This document shows, piece after piece, positions 37,052-49,500 of a stretch of 64,000 bases of DNA (positions are counted from its first letter, which is position 1; every line of letters starts with the position of its first letter). Made by a program: the position numbers and the translations under genes. Where the stretch lies: contig NC_091135.1 in assembly GCF_041381155.1 (NCBI RefSeq), positions 60,052,567 through 60,116,566 on the forward strand, written 5' to 3'. The notes beneath the pieces were generated by a model. It saw nothing but the letters and a program-made list of their open reading frames with translations, made no database searches and was not told the origin of the DNA. The stretch is from Argopecten irradians. Its lineage: Eukaryota; Mollusca; Bivalvia; Pectinida; Pectinidae.

Positions 37052-40000
37052 ATGGCGACGTCGAGAGTGTTTTGGGGATCTTGTCGTCCTATTTCGTGTC
37101 ATTTTAGACAGGTAAGTTACTGGAGATATGTCATTCAGATATATAAAGTAAGTGTTATTGAAATTAATAAGTAGAACATGTCATTTGCTCCCTGATTGTT
37201 GGTTAATCCTATATTTCTTGGATCGCACTTAGATGTAAATAAAACAGGTTGGGCACAACCCTGCATATGGGTAACAGTTACCCATTTGAGTAACAGTTAC
37301 CTGTTTGAGTAATCAATAAGTTACCCAAATGAGGAATTTTGTTGAAGAAAAATGCATGAAGTTGTTTTAAACTTTTTTATCAAAAAAGGGCGTAATGATT
37401 TTGACATGGCACCAATACTAACATAACATAGGACATTAATTATTAATCAAAATGGGACAAACTTCATTGTCTCAATTTTGGTAAAAGTCACAAAATAAAC
37501 CACCTCCATTGCTTACTATGGTGCCAAAAATAGAACACAGGTAAAACTCATTCAACCATGACATTTGCACTGAATTTCCCTGATAGCTATACACTAAAGT
37601 CAATGGAGAGCACCTAAATTTTCATCTTACAACAAAGTTAGACAACAGAATTTGATATTTCACCCACAGAAACATAAAGTCTTTGACCAGTTGTTAGGCA
37701 TTCTAAAAATTATGATGCCCTTTTTCGACAATAATTTTTAAAACAATATTATGCGTTTGCTTTTCACATAATTACTCAATTGGGTAACTTATTGATTACT
37801 GCAAACAGGTAACTGTTACTCAAATGGGTAACTGTTACCCATATGCAGGGTTGTGCCCAACCTGTAAAAAGCCTGACATGGTCACTGATGATCGACACAG
37901 TCCAATCGCGCTACAGAATAATTGAAAATACTTTCTTCTTCAACAAAGAAATCGACATCATTTATTGTATGTTTATCAGAAACATATATGTTTCTCGTTT
38001 TATGATTTGTAACATATACATGCAGGCAGCCGCATGTGAGTGATGATATTTTTGATCAGATTATCTTGAAATTGCAAAAAATTGTAGAAAGGTACGTATA
38101 CTTGCTCTTTATTTGGATATGTTTGAAATATTTCTCCTTTATATTTATTTGTAATATATGTTTCTGATTATAGACTATAACTTGCAGTGTAACAAAAACG
38201 TCAATATTTCCTTCTTCGTAATTTCCCTGCAGTAATTTATAAAATGATATAGCATAAATCATCTATATATAATAAGCTACGGAAAACTATACAAGTAATT
38301 ACTATCTTCGACATCTATAAATATTTCTATGTGTACACCAAATATAAAAACAGTCGCTGTAAAACGAATAAAAATAACATACAATTGAAAATAAGTCACA
38401 AATGCATGAAATATAGACTATAATAAATATGACATTTCTTCCGTCCTCATACTATACATGCATGAGCATACCTGAAGATCTTTAACAACCGTAGGCCTAA
38501 TTTACAACTTTACATGTTGGCTTTACTGATATAGGTTAGTTACAATGAACTGTCACGTTTACTAACTGATCTTTAGTGTAAATTGCTATAGTATAATGCT
38601 CGTAATAGAGGCTAATTTATTTTCTGTGTTAACAACTTTCATTTAAGTCGCCTCGCTCAAACAGGTGCTGACAAATATACAAGCTGGAATTGGTGGCATA
38701 TCGGTGGCTCTGACCACCCGGGGGCAGGAGGGGCGGGGCCCAATTCTGAATTTGCACATTACAGAGTTATCTGCACTTGCGGGTAGGTATTGATTGTGAC
38801 GTCATGTATTTGCGAGCGTAACATCATACTTTTTGGAGAAAACTACGTAAATTGCGCTCACAAAACAATGACGTAACAATCGATACCTATCTGTAAGGGA
38901 GCTAACTCTGTATTATGCAAAAACGGAATAGGGGAATTAGAGGTAAATCCTATAAATCCCTACTTGTCCTAGAGTTCTGCATGGATTGCAACCAAATTTG
39001 GCCACAAACATCCTTGGGGGAAGGGGAAGAGAACTTGTATAAATTTTGGCTCTGACCCCCCAGGGGCGGGCCCAATAGGGGAATTAGAGGTAAATCCTAT
39101 AAATCCCTACTTGTCCTAGAGGTCTGCATGGATTGTAACCAAATTTGGCCACAAACATCCTTGGGGGAAGGGGAAGAGAACTTGTATAAATTTTGGCTCT
39201 GACCCCCCAGGGGCGGGCCCAATAGGGGAAATAGAGATAAATCCTATAAATCCCTACTTGTCCTAGAGGTCTGCATGGATTGTAACCAAATTTGGCCACA
39301 AACATCCTTGGGGGAAGGGGAAGAGAACTTGTATAAATTTTGGCTCTGAACCCCCAGGCACAGAAATGGCGGGGCCCAATAGGGGAAATAGAGATAAATC
39401 CTATAAATCCCTACTTGTCCTAGAGTTCTGCATGGATTGTGACTAAATTTGGCCATAAACATCCTTGGGGGAAGGGGAACAAAACTTGTATAAATTTTGG
39501 CTCTAAACCCCCCAGGCACAGAAGGGGCGGGGCCCAATAGGGGAAATAGAGATAAATCCTATAAATCCCTACTTGTCCTAGAGTTCTGCATGGATTGTGA
39601 CTAAATTTGGCCATAAACATCCTTGGGGGAAGGGGAACAGAACTTGTATAAATTTTGGCTCTGACCCCCTTGGGGCAGGAGGGGCGGGGCCCCAATAGGG
39701 AAATTAGAGGTAATTATTCAAATTCCTTCAGAAAAAAACTGAACCTGTATTCAGAACATTACTTGGCATTACAAACCAGGTGAGCAATACAGGCCCTCTG
39801 GGACTCTTGTTAAGCACCCCCTTATTTGCTTCAATTTTTAAGCGCCCTGGGCCTTATTAGGTCAAATACAGTATTTACAGAACATTGAATAGGTTCAATA
39901 CCGACATCATGTTCTAAATCTTTAAAACTTTATTTTTTCAGCCCACCACCATCAGTTGGTGGGCTATTCAAATCTTTTTTCATCAGTGGTCAGTCGTCTG

Positions 40001-42035
40001 TCCGTCCATCCTTCCATCTGTCTGTCCTAACTGCCACAAATCATAATTTTTTTGTAACTTAGTCATATGGTCCAATGTACCAAGGGCTCAGCATTTTCAT
40101 CGGACTCTATTTGGGGGAGTTTTGGCCCTTTTATTAACGAAAAACACCATTTTTGTCTGTTTCTGTTCAATAACTCTCACAAATATTACCAGATTTTCTC
40201 GAAACTTGATAACATGGTTTAATGTCTTGGGGCATTGGCCAAGTTTGATCGGGACTTTGATTTTACCCTATTTGGCTGTGTTATGGCCCTTTTATTAACG
40301 AAAAACACCATTTTTGTCTGTTTCTGTTCAATAACTCTCGCAAATATTACCAGATTTTCTTGAAACTTATTAACATAGTTTAATGTCTCAAGGCATTGGC
40401 CAAGTTTGATCGGGACTTTGATTTTACCCTATTTGGCTGAGTGCTGGTCATTTGAATAACGAAAATAGCCATTTTTGGCTGTTTTTGTTCAATAACTCTC
40501 GCAAATATTACCAGATTTTCTCGAAACTTGATAACATGGTTAAATGGCACATTGCCTTGGACAAGTTTGATCGGGACTTTGATTGGACCCTATTTGGCTG
40601 AGTTATGGCCCTTTGATTAACAAAAAACGCTGTTTTCGTTCAATAACTTTCGCAAACATTACTGGATTTTCTCGAAACTTGGTAACATAGATAAATGTCT
40701 GGGGGCCTTTGCCAAGTAGGATTGGCACTTTCATTGGCCCTTATTTGGCGGACATCATGGGCCTTTGATTAACGAAAGCGGGGATATAAATTCCATGAAT
40801 TTACCTATTAATCAGCCTTTCAAGTTTGAAAGTACAATGATAATAAATGTACTGTTTGCATTTACTATAGAGTGTTGCTGCTTGAATGAATGATGAAAAT
40901 ATACAAAAGTAAGATTTTGTATATTCATATTGAAAAAATATAAATTTGGTCATGCAAAAGTTTTGACCCAAGTGCTACGCACATGGGGGTCAATATATTA
41001 CAATACGTATTGCAATACATCATGCAAAAGTTTTGATCCAAGTGCTACGCACATGGGGGTCAATATATTACAATACGTATTGCAATACATCAACACAATA
41101 CATTGTATTGCAATATTTCCCAATACACATTTACTGTATCGTGGCACTCCTAAAGTATGTCAGATGTTGTGTGTGCTGATGTCACTGTTAACACTGAAGC
41201 CTATGATGATTATAACATACATTTAGGAACATATTGCCATATGCATTCTACGTGATGAGTCTTAGGGTAGATATCATATCTATTATTAGTATGGTGTAAT
41301 TGCTTCCCTCTCAATGATGTATCCATTTTTTCTTTGTAGGCAACATGCTTCAGGACGATGGTGAATGATCAAACATGTCGCCTCATTTGTACTCAGACTA
41401 TAAAACCTATCTCCATCACTCACTGTTCCTCAGTACATAAATACAGTGTTCCCACCCAGTCACGGTGTTTGAATACAGACAATGCTCCTATTCCTGGTCA
41501 AGAACCTGCCACTCCGATTCCTGGCTTACCGCTAACGGATGCAGTGAAAGGCAACTTAGTTTATTATGGTAACATTACCAAAAGTATAAAGATAGTGAAA
41601 ATATTCTCAGTGTCAACAAGTGGAGTAGCATTGTGTCTATTGCCTTTTGTAATGCCAAATATCCTGGAGCTACCACCAGTGCTACAGTTTATGTTAGGGA
41701 GCGGAGTGAGCTTCTTTATGTTGGGAACCCCACTGATGATCCATGCCATGACTAAACGTTATGTGACAGACTTGTACTATAACAAAGACTCAAACACATT
41801 TACAGCAGCAACACTTTCGTTCTTCTGTCGTCGTAAAGTCCGAGTATTCACTACTGAGGACGTCACCTTTCCTAGCATGGCATCAGTGTTATGTTTCATG
41901 AAAGTGAAGGGGAAGCCTTTGTTTATAGATCCGTCAGGCTTCAGGAGTAGAGAGGCCTATATCAAACTTATGGGCTATGATAAACCTATGGACTTTAGTG
42001 ATATTGAAGGTTTTATTAAAAAGAATGAAGAATAA
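37052..42035 (+). CDS. TMEM70: TMEM70 homologue (mitochondrial assembly factor)
   Basis: Two-exon gene: 37052-37111 (20 codons, MATSRVFWGSCRPISCHFRQ, donor cag|gtaagt) and 41340-42035 (acceptor tttgtag), phase 0, 251 residues against about 260 in vertebrates. The N-terminus is Arg- and Ser-rich without acids, as expected for a mitochondrial presequence. After a Pro-rich linker come GNLVYYGNITKSIKIVKIFS (family motif G-L-Y-G-N), two membrane segments (about 106-126 and 134-157) and the conserved module YVTDLYYNKDSNTFTAATLS. The C-terminus has FTTEDVTFP and PLFIDPSGFRSREAYIKLMG. TMEM70 supports c-ring incorporation into ATP synthase and complex I assembly. The 4.2-kb intron is packed with a TIR element, a palindromic MITE and three tandem arrays. 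AATAAA overlaps the stop codon. The gene is a tandem paralogue of the one at 26006-32358; this copy is closer to vertebrate TMEM70. Confidence 0.85.
37244..37865. mobile_element. 622-bp TIR element in TMEM70 intron
   Basis: Terminal inverted repeats of about 95 bases: the start acaggttgggcacaaccctg is mirrored by the end cagggttgtgcccaacctgt, and the subterminal GGGTAACAGTTACCC-type palindromes repeat inside both arms. The roughly 430-bp core has no transposase. Flanks are A-rich (aaa on both sides), so a target duplication cannot be fixed. Confidence 0.85.
38761..38911. mobile_element. Palindromic MITE with TGACGTCA motifs, copy 1
   Basis: Inverted arms run from acagagttatctgcacttgc to agggagctaactctgt and contain attgtgacgtcat and its partner atgacgtaacaat. 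An inverted copy is at 56149-56310. There is no coding capacity. Confidence 0.75.
38927..39710. repeat. 147-158 bp minisatellite, five copies
   Basis: Units start at 38927, 39074, 39221, 39378 and 39536, with a partial sixth at 39694. Each reads aataggggaa, then tccctacttgtcctagag, tgcatggatt and ccttgggggaaggggaa, and ends in a GC-rich ccccccaggggc...ggggc segment. The last three copies carry a 10-11 base insertion (caca gaa..). A partial unit end lies upstream near 38690-38745. The array mimics minus-strand reading frames. The segment after it (caggtgagcaatacaggccc) is a motif I associate with bivalve repeats. Confidence 0.9.
39945..40785. repeat. Roughly 165-bp tandem repeat, 4-5 diverged units
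   Basis: After a hairpin agcccaccacc...ggtgggct, units repeat with the words ttcaataactctcgcaaata, accagattttctcgaaactt, ggccaagtttgatcgggact and ccctatttggctgagt. Unit boundaries such as ttattaacgaaa recur near 40131, 40295, 40455, 40616 and 40770. It is intronic in TMEM70. Confidence 0.8.
40951..41090. repeat. Two 70-bp tandem units
   Basis: 40951-41020 and 41021-41090 differ at one position (gaccca / gatcca). Each contains agtgctacgcacatgggggt and ends tacaatacgtattgcaatac, itself a small palindrome. Confidence 0.9.
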
Positions 42036-43554
42036 ACAAAGATTATTTGCTTTATTGGGAATAGAAATTAAACTTGAATTTTAAAGAATGTGTACCGTGT
42101 TTATATTTGCTTTTTATCTAGTTCATTATGACTGTTTTCCCCAAGTTATGTCAGCTGTGCTGGTGCATGATCTGAAATGTTTTATGGTTGGCAAGAAACG
42201 TACCTAGACAATTTATTGTGAACTTACAGTCAGATTGTAATTATAATTGGAGGACAGGCTTCTGTAAGACTGATAATTTACATGTAGGATATTTCTCCAT
42301 TTCTTCGTTCATTACTGCTACTATTATAACAACTCTCTGAACATTGTAAAAAAAATGCTGAAAATCTCTGGAGATGGATTGGGAGTTGCAGTCCAAATAT
42401 TATATCCTTCTGGTCTCAAAAACCAGGGATCTAGAAGAAGTCCTTAAGTCAACACTACACAAGATTGGTCACAACAACTGCAATCAGAGCAAGTACCACC
42501 GACTTGCAGCCAGCACATAACTTTTAGAATCTGGCCAGAGTCAGAACAGACATAACACATCAATGTTGGCAGATTGGTAGCCTTATACATTGTCATAAAG
42601 TTTAGGTGCAATGCAATAACAACAAGATGGTCCAGTATTTAGACACATAGGAACAAAGTGAACATTTGTAGGTCTGAGGACATGAAAATTGTGAACTCTA
42701 GACATCAACAACTATATATTTATTGAATGAAGTTCATAGACCTTTGGTCAAGATCATACTTCGATGGACTATATATGGCGAAAAGAAATTGGGAATGATA
42801 AATCTATTTGCAACAGCAGAGAAGTACATGTATATATCCTGTTCACTGCTAATTATTATAGAGTATAGTATTACGACAGGGGACCGTCTTTAGAAACAAT
42901 TATCCACATGTCCGAAGTTATGCCACCGAGTCAAGAAATTGGAAAGAAGACAAACTCATGTGCTAGAAAAACGGCTTTATCAACTTTTTGTGTTGCATAC
43001 ATATTTTCTTCTAAATATGTCATAATACGAATAAGACCGATAAAAACTAAAACCTTTTATTTCTTCGCGTCTTTATAAAGGTGAGGAATTTATTGCGTGC
43101 CATTTTGACAAATGTTTCCATTTATTAAAACACTTTTATTGTCAATATACGATCAACAAGGGATTAGTCACAAATTGTTGTAATTGTCTCTTCTAAACTG
43201 ATCCAACTGCCGATGTGTGAAGATCAGTATCTGTCTGGTATTTTAATTGTTACTAATAGTCCATTGAATGAAAACAGCCTGGTATTCTCTTGGATAATTA
43301 TTTTAAAACGTGATGTTACTAAATAAGGTCCTGAACTCCCAGGTGAAAACGAAATGCACATGCCCTATTTTTGTCAGAATATTTACTCAAAGTAAACTTT
43401 ATTATATCGTCAAAACTGGGACTTTAATGGTTCAATAACACCGAAGACCAAACTATGATGAAACTCGTCTGTTCGTGACTTCATCCATACGTTTGCATGT
43501 AAAACCCATGATAGTATATAGAAATTAGTTTGAACAATTTTCATCATCAAATGA
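42036..43554. other. Tail-to-tail spacer between TMEM70 and the PDPR-like gene
   Basis: No gene was supported. A short open stretch (about 42365-42520) reads WELQSKYYILLVSKTRDLEE and then NQSKYHRLAAS, which looks like old coding sequence but is unidentified. The rest is AT-rich. Confidence 0.4.
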
Positions 43555-46500
43555 TCATTTTAAAACTGCTTTATACGTTTTCCCGCTGACATCCACTCGG
43601 AAGGACCTATCCTTTAGCTTATCTCCAGGTATCGATACAGCCCCCATACACAGCACTGTGTTCTTTGAAAAGTTGAATCCCGTTGAGGATACAGACCCAG
43701 CAATCGCCTCATCACTGTAGATAGGCTCTCCTCCCCATACCCAAGGATCCTCTTCAACATTGAAGCCTTCCAATTCCAGACATATGATACAGGCGTCTGG
43801 TTTCTTGCTTGCTGCCGTTATTGCTTCCTTTCCGATGAAATGTTCCTTCTGGAATAAACCAATCAATAAAAAAAAAACCTTGTTGATTACATTATGTATC
43901 CCATACTGTGCATTCACTGTTTATATGTTAAATAGTGAAATGGAAATTTTATTTCAAGTAAGTAAAGAAATTGCAGACGCAATATTTAATACATTTTTGT
44001 GTATTTTCTTAATCTTAAATTCAAATCGACATGAACATACATTAATGCGTTAAATACCTGATAATCAATCATGTCCGCCATACCGGTTACCAAGGGTGTG
44101 TCACGTGATGAGAAATCTTTCAGCCACTGCGGATAGCTGTTCTCTGTTTGTAACAACCTTAAGGTGTGATGTCCGGCGTTCTGGATCCCGAATTTATCCC
44201 CATTGGCCATTAACATGTCATAAACTTCTGTTGCTCCCTGAGGTAAGAAAACCATAGCTAAAGGAGTTAGTCATATTGTGGAAATAAACTGAACAAAAAG
44301 TTGGGGTTTACCTAAAACATCTCAACCCTTTGTGATAGATAAAAGGTAACACATGCGTTATAAAATAACATCGAATTTCTACTAAAGTCAGGCATTGTAC
44401 TTGCCTATTGGCCCCATCATCTCGACAAAATCAAAAGTCCAATGTAATTACCTTTGAATGAATGCTGCCTTAATGCTGTGATGGTATAACTTACCTCTAG
44501 AGGAATTAGCACAGTTGTCCCCATCACCCCGGCTAAATCTTGTCGTAGAATAATGATGTTCTTGGTATGTCCAATGCTTACAACCTAGATATAAAACTCT
44601 TATCATCGACATTTCGTCAACTACAATTTTATGTATGCAAGAGACAGCGAACTAATCTGGATTTAGGATAATGGCTAACATTACAAATACAAGACTACAT
44701 CTATTGTGGAAAAAAATGAAAATAAATCTCCATACAATAACCAACATTTCTGTGATCAATATTGCACATCTGTGTATTCAATTGCAATTTATCAATACCC
44801 GTTTCCATTATCGACTTTATGCCCAATAAAATATTTTACAATGATCGATCGATACGCCAATCTCTCTTGTTGGCATCAGATGGGTTGACTTCGAACATGT
44901 TTACTTACAAATGATAAACATGAATTTATGCAAGCTGGTATATCGTAAGAATTGTGGAGGGAATGGCTTTTATGAAAAAAAAGAGTCTATATCCTAGCCC
45001 ACTTCAAATAATTGTATGTATATTTATAGTTTTGCAAGGCCACTCAAGGGACAAAGGAAAAAGGTCTTTGTAGCGAAGTGGTCTTTATCACAGGCCAATT
45101 TGTGTTGAATGTGCCACCTAGTACCCTAGGAGAAAGGTATTATCTATCAGGTGGTCTTTAAGAAGAGGTGGTCGCTACATCAGGTTATACTTGTATGCAA
45201 TCACCTGTGAACTCGGTTGATTATCCTGGTTGATAGCGACCCTACTGTCAGTGAAGTCTGATAACACGTTGATACTAAGTCCTCCTATCAGATGTAATCC
45301 AGCATACATATCGCTGATGTCCTTGACCTCTACTGTCTGGGGAACGTGCCGTCGTACCCATGTCATACATCTGAACTTTTGTGTCGAAGGACAAAGTAAA
45401 ATGAAACTGAAAAGAAAAAAGGAGAAAAGTATTGGCTTAGCTTTTTATATACATTGTAAACATGTGTAAGCTAACCTAAAGCACATTAAAACATAATTAT
45501 GATATAGATACTGTTTTCGATAATGTGATACTAATACTGGATTTGAGGATGAAGTTAAATCTTTACATAAATACTAGAAGAAAGCAGTTTTATGTAAATG
45601 TACATTCGCACACATATATACAATATAGAAAAAACGCTTAATAAATTAAACTTAGTATATATAAGTTTAAATGCATTTAGGGAACTATGTATTATAGAAT
45701 GAGAATCAGTGTAACTTATTGTACCTGTTATTACTTGCTGTGATGACATCACATACGAGCTCAAATCCGCCACGAGTATTGAGCATGGCAGTCTTAGTTA
45801 CTTCTCCCTGATTGGTGGAGATGTTACTACACGTGAGCGCCTGTAGTGCTTCGTTAACCTCATCACCCTGTTATTATGTAAGAAAAGCCGTCAATGAATG
45901 CTCCACCAAAATGATAAATAATGATTCTATGTTCTTACGCATATTTTATAGTTTACTAAATGCTAAATAATCTATTAGTAAACACATACTTCCTTAATCG
46001 TAGTCATGGCAATAATGACGGATACAACAACCACAATCTAGAATATGGCTTTCAGGTCCATTGCATGTTGATATTCTAGTGATTATATACATACCCCTTT
46101 CAAGTAAGATAATCTGCAGATTTTGACAGAACTGGATGATTTTGATTCGACTATGGTATACCTTGATTTCAATCTTTGTAAAGCAGGAGACGTCAAATAC
46201 TCCCACACCTGCTTTACAAGCCATGTACTCGGCACGAACTGGCTCTAGCCATGAGGGCTTCCCAAACGTACCCCTGGCCGCATTGTAGGGATCTGAGAGA
46301 AATACAAATACAATTTACATGTTATTCAATTAAATTAAATTCAACGTTATTCTCCACAGGCCTGTACATTTTACATGAATAAGTTTCATAGAAAACTATT
46401 TTAAATCGCTTGTGGCAAGTTGTCCATAAAGAATTACTGAGTCTGTTGATGAAAGCAATGTCTACGTTGTATCCAGTACTTTTATCGTGTCATATTTGAA

Positions 46501-49500
46501 TTAGTAGCGTAAATATTATTGCCGTTGACTTATTTTCTTGTCAAGCACTATGTTACCTGTATTTTCCATAAACCAAAGAGGTTTTTCATGGCCACTGTCT
46601 TCTCCAAAGCACGCCCCTGCCATCAGTAGTTTGGAATGAAGAGGGGAAACTATCAGTCCTCTAGCTGTCTTATACTGGTCGTCAGGGTAACGGAGTCGAT
46701 ACCGACCTATACACATAAAAACAGCATTAAAGGTAAGGGAAATTATATTAGAAAATATCGGAGCCTTAAAGAATCAGTTTAGAGACGTGCATCAAAGGAT
46801 GGGCGGGTCTTTATTCATACAGTATAATACTCTAAAGCTAAATGAAGCATTAATATAACCTTAATTCATTTACACCAACATTGATTGAATTTCTAAAAAC
46901 TCTTAATTCGTCCATCCTATGTACCATAGATATTGTAAAATATAGCGACAACTCACTTATGACTTCCGCGCACCTCTCGGCTAGGTTGTGGGTATCCCCC
47001 TGTTGTATAGCATGCCTCTTTACATCGACGGACGACAGGTTGATGGAGGTAGCCTCCCCAGTAATTAGTTCCGCCATATGTCGGCCTAGACCTCCCGACG
47101 CCGCTATACCATTAGAACCCATTCCAGTGGTCACAAAGTAATTTTTTATCTGTTACAGTTAGACGAAAAGGGGTTGTAATAGTCTTCTCCTATATACATA
47201 AGGTCTTATAACCCATTTTAGAATTTCAATATTGTTATTTTATCTTTCTTGTGTATGATCAACGTTATTTTAGCAAAGTAATTATACATTGACTGAACAC
47301 ATCATTGACATGAAGGACATAAAAAGAACCCACATATTTAGTCAAACAAAATACGTTTATTTACATAAATCACGATTTTTTATATAATATTTAAAATTGT
47401 ATGGTCTATCACTTTCGCTCTTTTTGTCATAGTAAAAGCTGTATAGGTGCTATACACATTTTTCTCCGTCTATCCAAGGTTTAAACTTTCTAATTTTACC
47501 ACTTTTTATTAAGTTGCAGCACTGGAAGTATTTTAATTATAAAAGTGGAAAAAATCTTTTTAACGTGTACACGTAAAAAATAGGCTCGAAAGATGCCGAA
47601 CTCTTCCGAACATCGTCGCGACAATCTCGAAGTAATACGAGAGTTGTGAAACTATGAAACCAAGAAAAGTGTCAACAATTTTTCGTAAACAAAACACGTT
47701 GTCGACCATAGCAGACTGGATCTACGAAGAAACTAATGCTCGCACATTACAATTTTTTTATACACACAATATTGAATTACGGCAATGTGTGAATTAGATG
47801 TTTCAAATGCTCGCACTGTGGACATAAACCAGTACGATTTGCTCATATTAGCCAGAAGGAAATCGTAAACAAACACATGTGCGCTTACGCTATTTACCTG
47901 GATCACCACGTGCAAAACTCGAAGGTACTGAATATGGCGGAGATTGAAGGCGTTTTATTCACAACCAGGAATATATGATCCCTAGATTTCGGCTCTTTTA
48001 TAGACTGACATATGGTTTTGGGGAGCTAAATCATCAAGTTGCATGTCCATATTCAAATATCAAATGTTAAAACGACATATCGTTACAGCGAAAATTACAA
48101 GAAATACAACTTTAAGTTTAAGGATATCTTGTGGATTGTAGTTTGGAGATAGCAATAAAAAATATTTGGTGCAGACTTATGCAGCAATCATTGTTTGCGG
48201 AGACTGGTACTGTACGTTACCTCTGCAGATTCGCCCACGTTCCATGTGTTGTCTGGAGTGAAGGATTCTGGGCCATTCACAAACTGTCGTATCTGCGTCG
48301 TCTCTAGTATAGGGAATCTGTTCAGTATCCCATCCATCAAAACCTCTGTAGAGGAGAGCAAGAAAAGTGTATAGTTCAGGTCTGGACAAACTATGGATAT
48401 ATTGATACCAGGAATTTCCACATAGATTGTATGGACTGATTTCATATGTAATTCACCTTCTGTGTATCAATTCTTCATGTTACACTTTCAAAACATCGTG
48501 CTAGGTACGATTTTATGAATTCTTTTGTTGAATCATTTATTTATGAAAAATTCAGAATTTGTTTTAAGCTTATGTGAACAAAACATACGGAAGTGGTCCC
48601 AGTCCTCGGGTAATAATTGGAATTCAAACTTGTCTGGTATAGCCTCCCCGAACACAGGTTTGCCCATCGGTTCAAATCCTCCGGTCATTATACCTCCACT
48701 CCACTCACGGGCGTAAATCAAGCCGTCATAGTCTCTCACCACTTCACATAAAAAATAATCGGGTTCACCACTCTGTGATTATCTCAAATTTCATAACGGC
48801 AACGATTATCTTTGACAGAGAAAAACATACCAATGCCAATGATACCGCTTCCTTGAACATTCTCTTTGCAACGATCATTTAGCTTCAATTGAAAATAATA
48901 ATAATAGTATTTGCTTTAAAAGTGCTCTTTGAATTCCAAATAACAAATGCATTGCAACACTTGCTTAGTTATCATATCCACTTCCTTTTCGCATATCTTA
49001 TATTTCTTGAATGTGACTTTATTTTATTATTTCTGCATAACCGTGAATACATAAAATACATAGAATCCAGCAGAGGCCGCAATTTTGTCTCGCCGTCTTC
49101 ATAATCCTGACGTCACGTCATTTTTCCTGACGCCATTTTATTGTTTCTGTCTGACGCCACAATGAATTTCCAGTCAATTACCATCGCTTCAGGTCATATT
49201 ACACTAGTGACATACGCAAAAATATTACCCTGGTGAAATCACTAGATATCTGGCGGATTATGTGATAAATACGTTTTGTACAATTGTTTGCAAAACAGTT
49301 CGATCTCTCGCGATTTTTTTGGAGAAATAATATTTCAGCGAAAATAAATCCGTTAACAAACTTCTTATTCACATACAAGCATTGAAATCATCGATATTTT
49401 TCACTTGCGTATACGTCATGATAAGGGTATGGTTGTTCGCTACATGTCCGACTGTACCTGGCATCATCCTATCGAGACCCTCTATGGGCTGACTGACGAT

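Noticed and set aside
39084-39695. Three minus-strand frames with RAKIYTS repeats
   Set aside because: Read through the 147-158 bp tandem array; the repeated peptide only mirrors the DNA repeat.
38927-41090. CRISPR-like array
   Set aside because: Units are contiguous with no unique spacers, and the genome is eukaryotic; these are ordinary tandem repeats.
47880-47990. Start-like sequence atatggcggagattgaagg as a nested gene
   Set aside because: The frame closes after 15 codons and no donor follows; it is probably intronic sequence of the PDPR-like gene.
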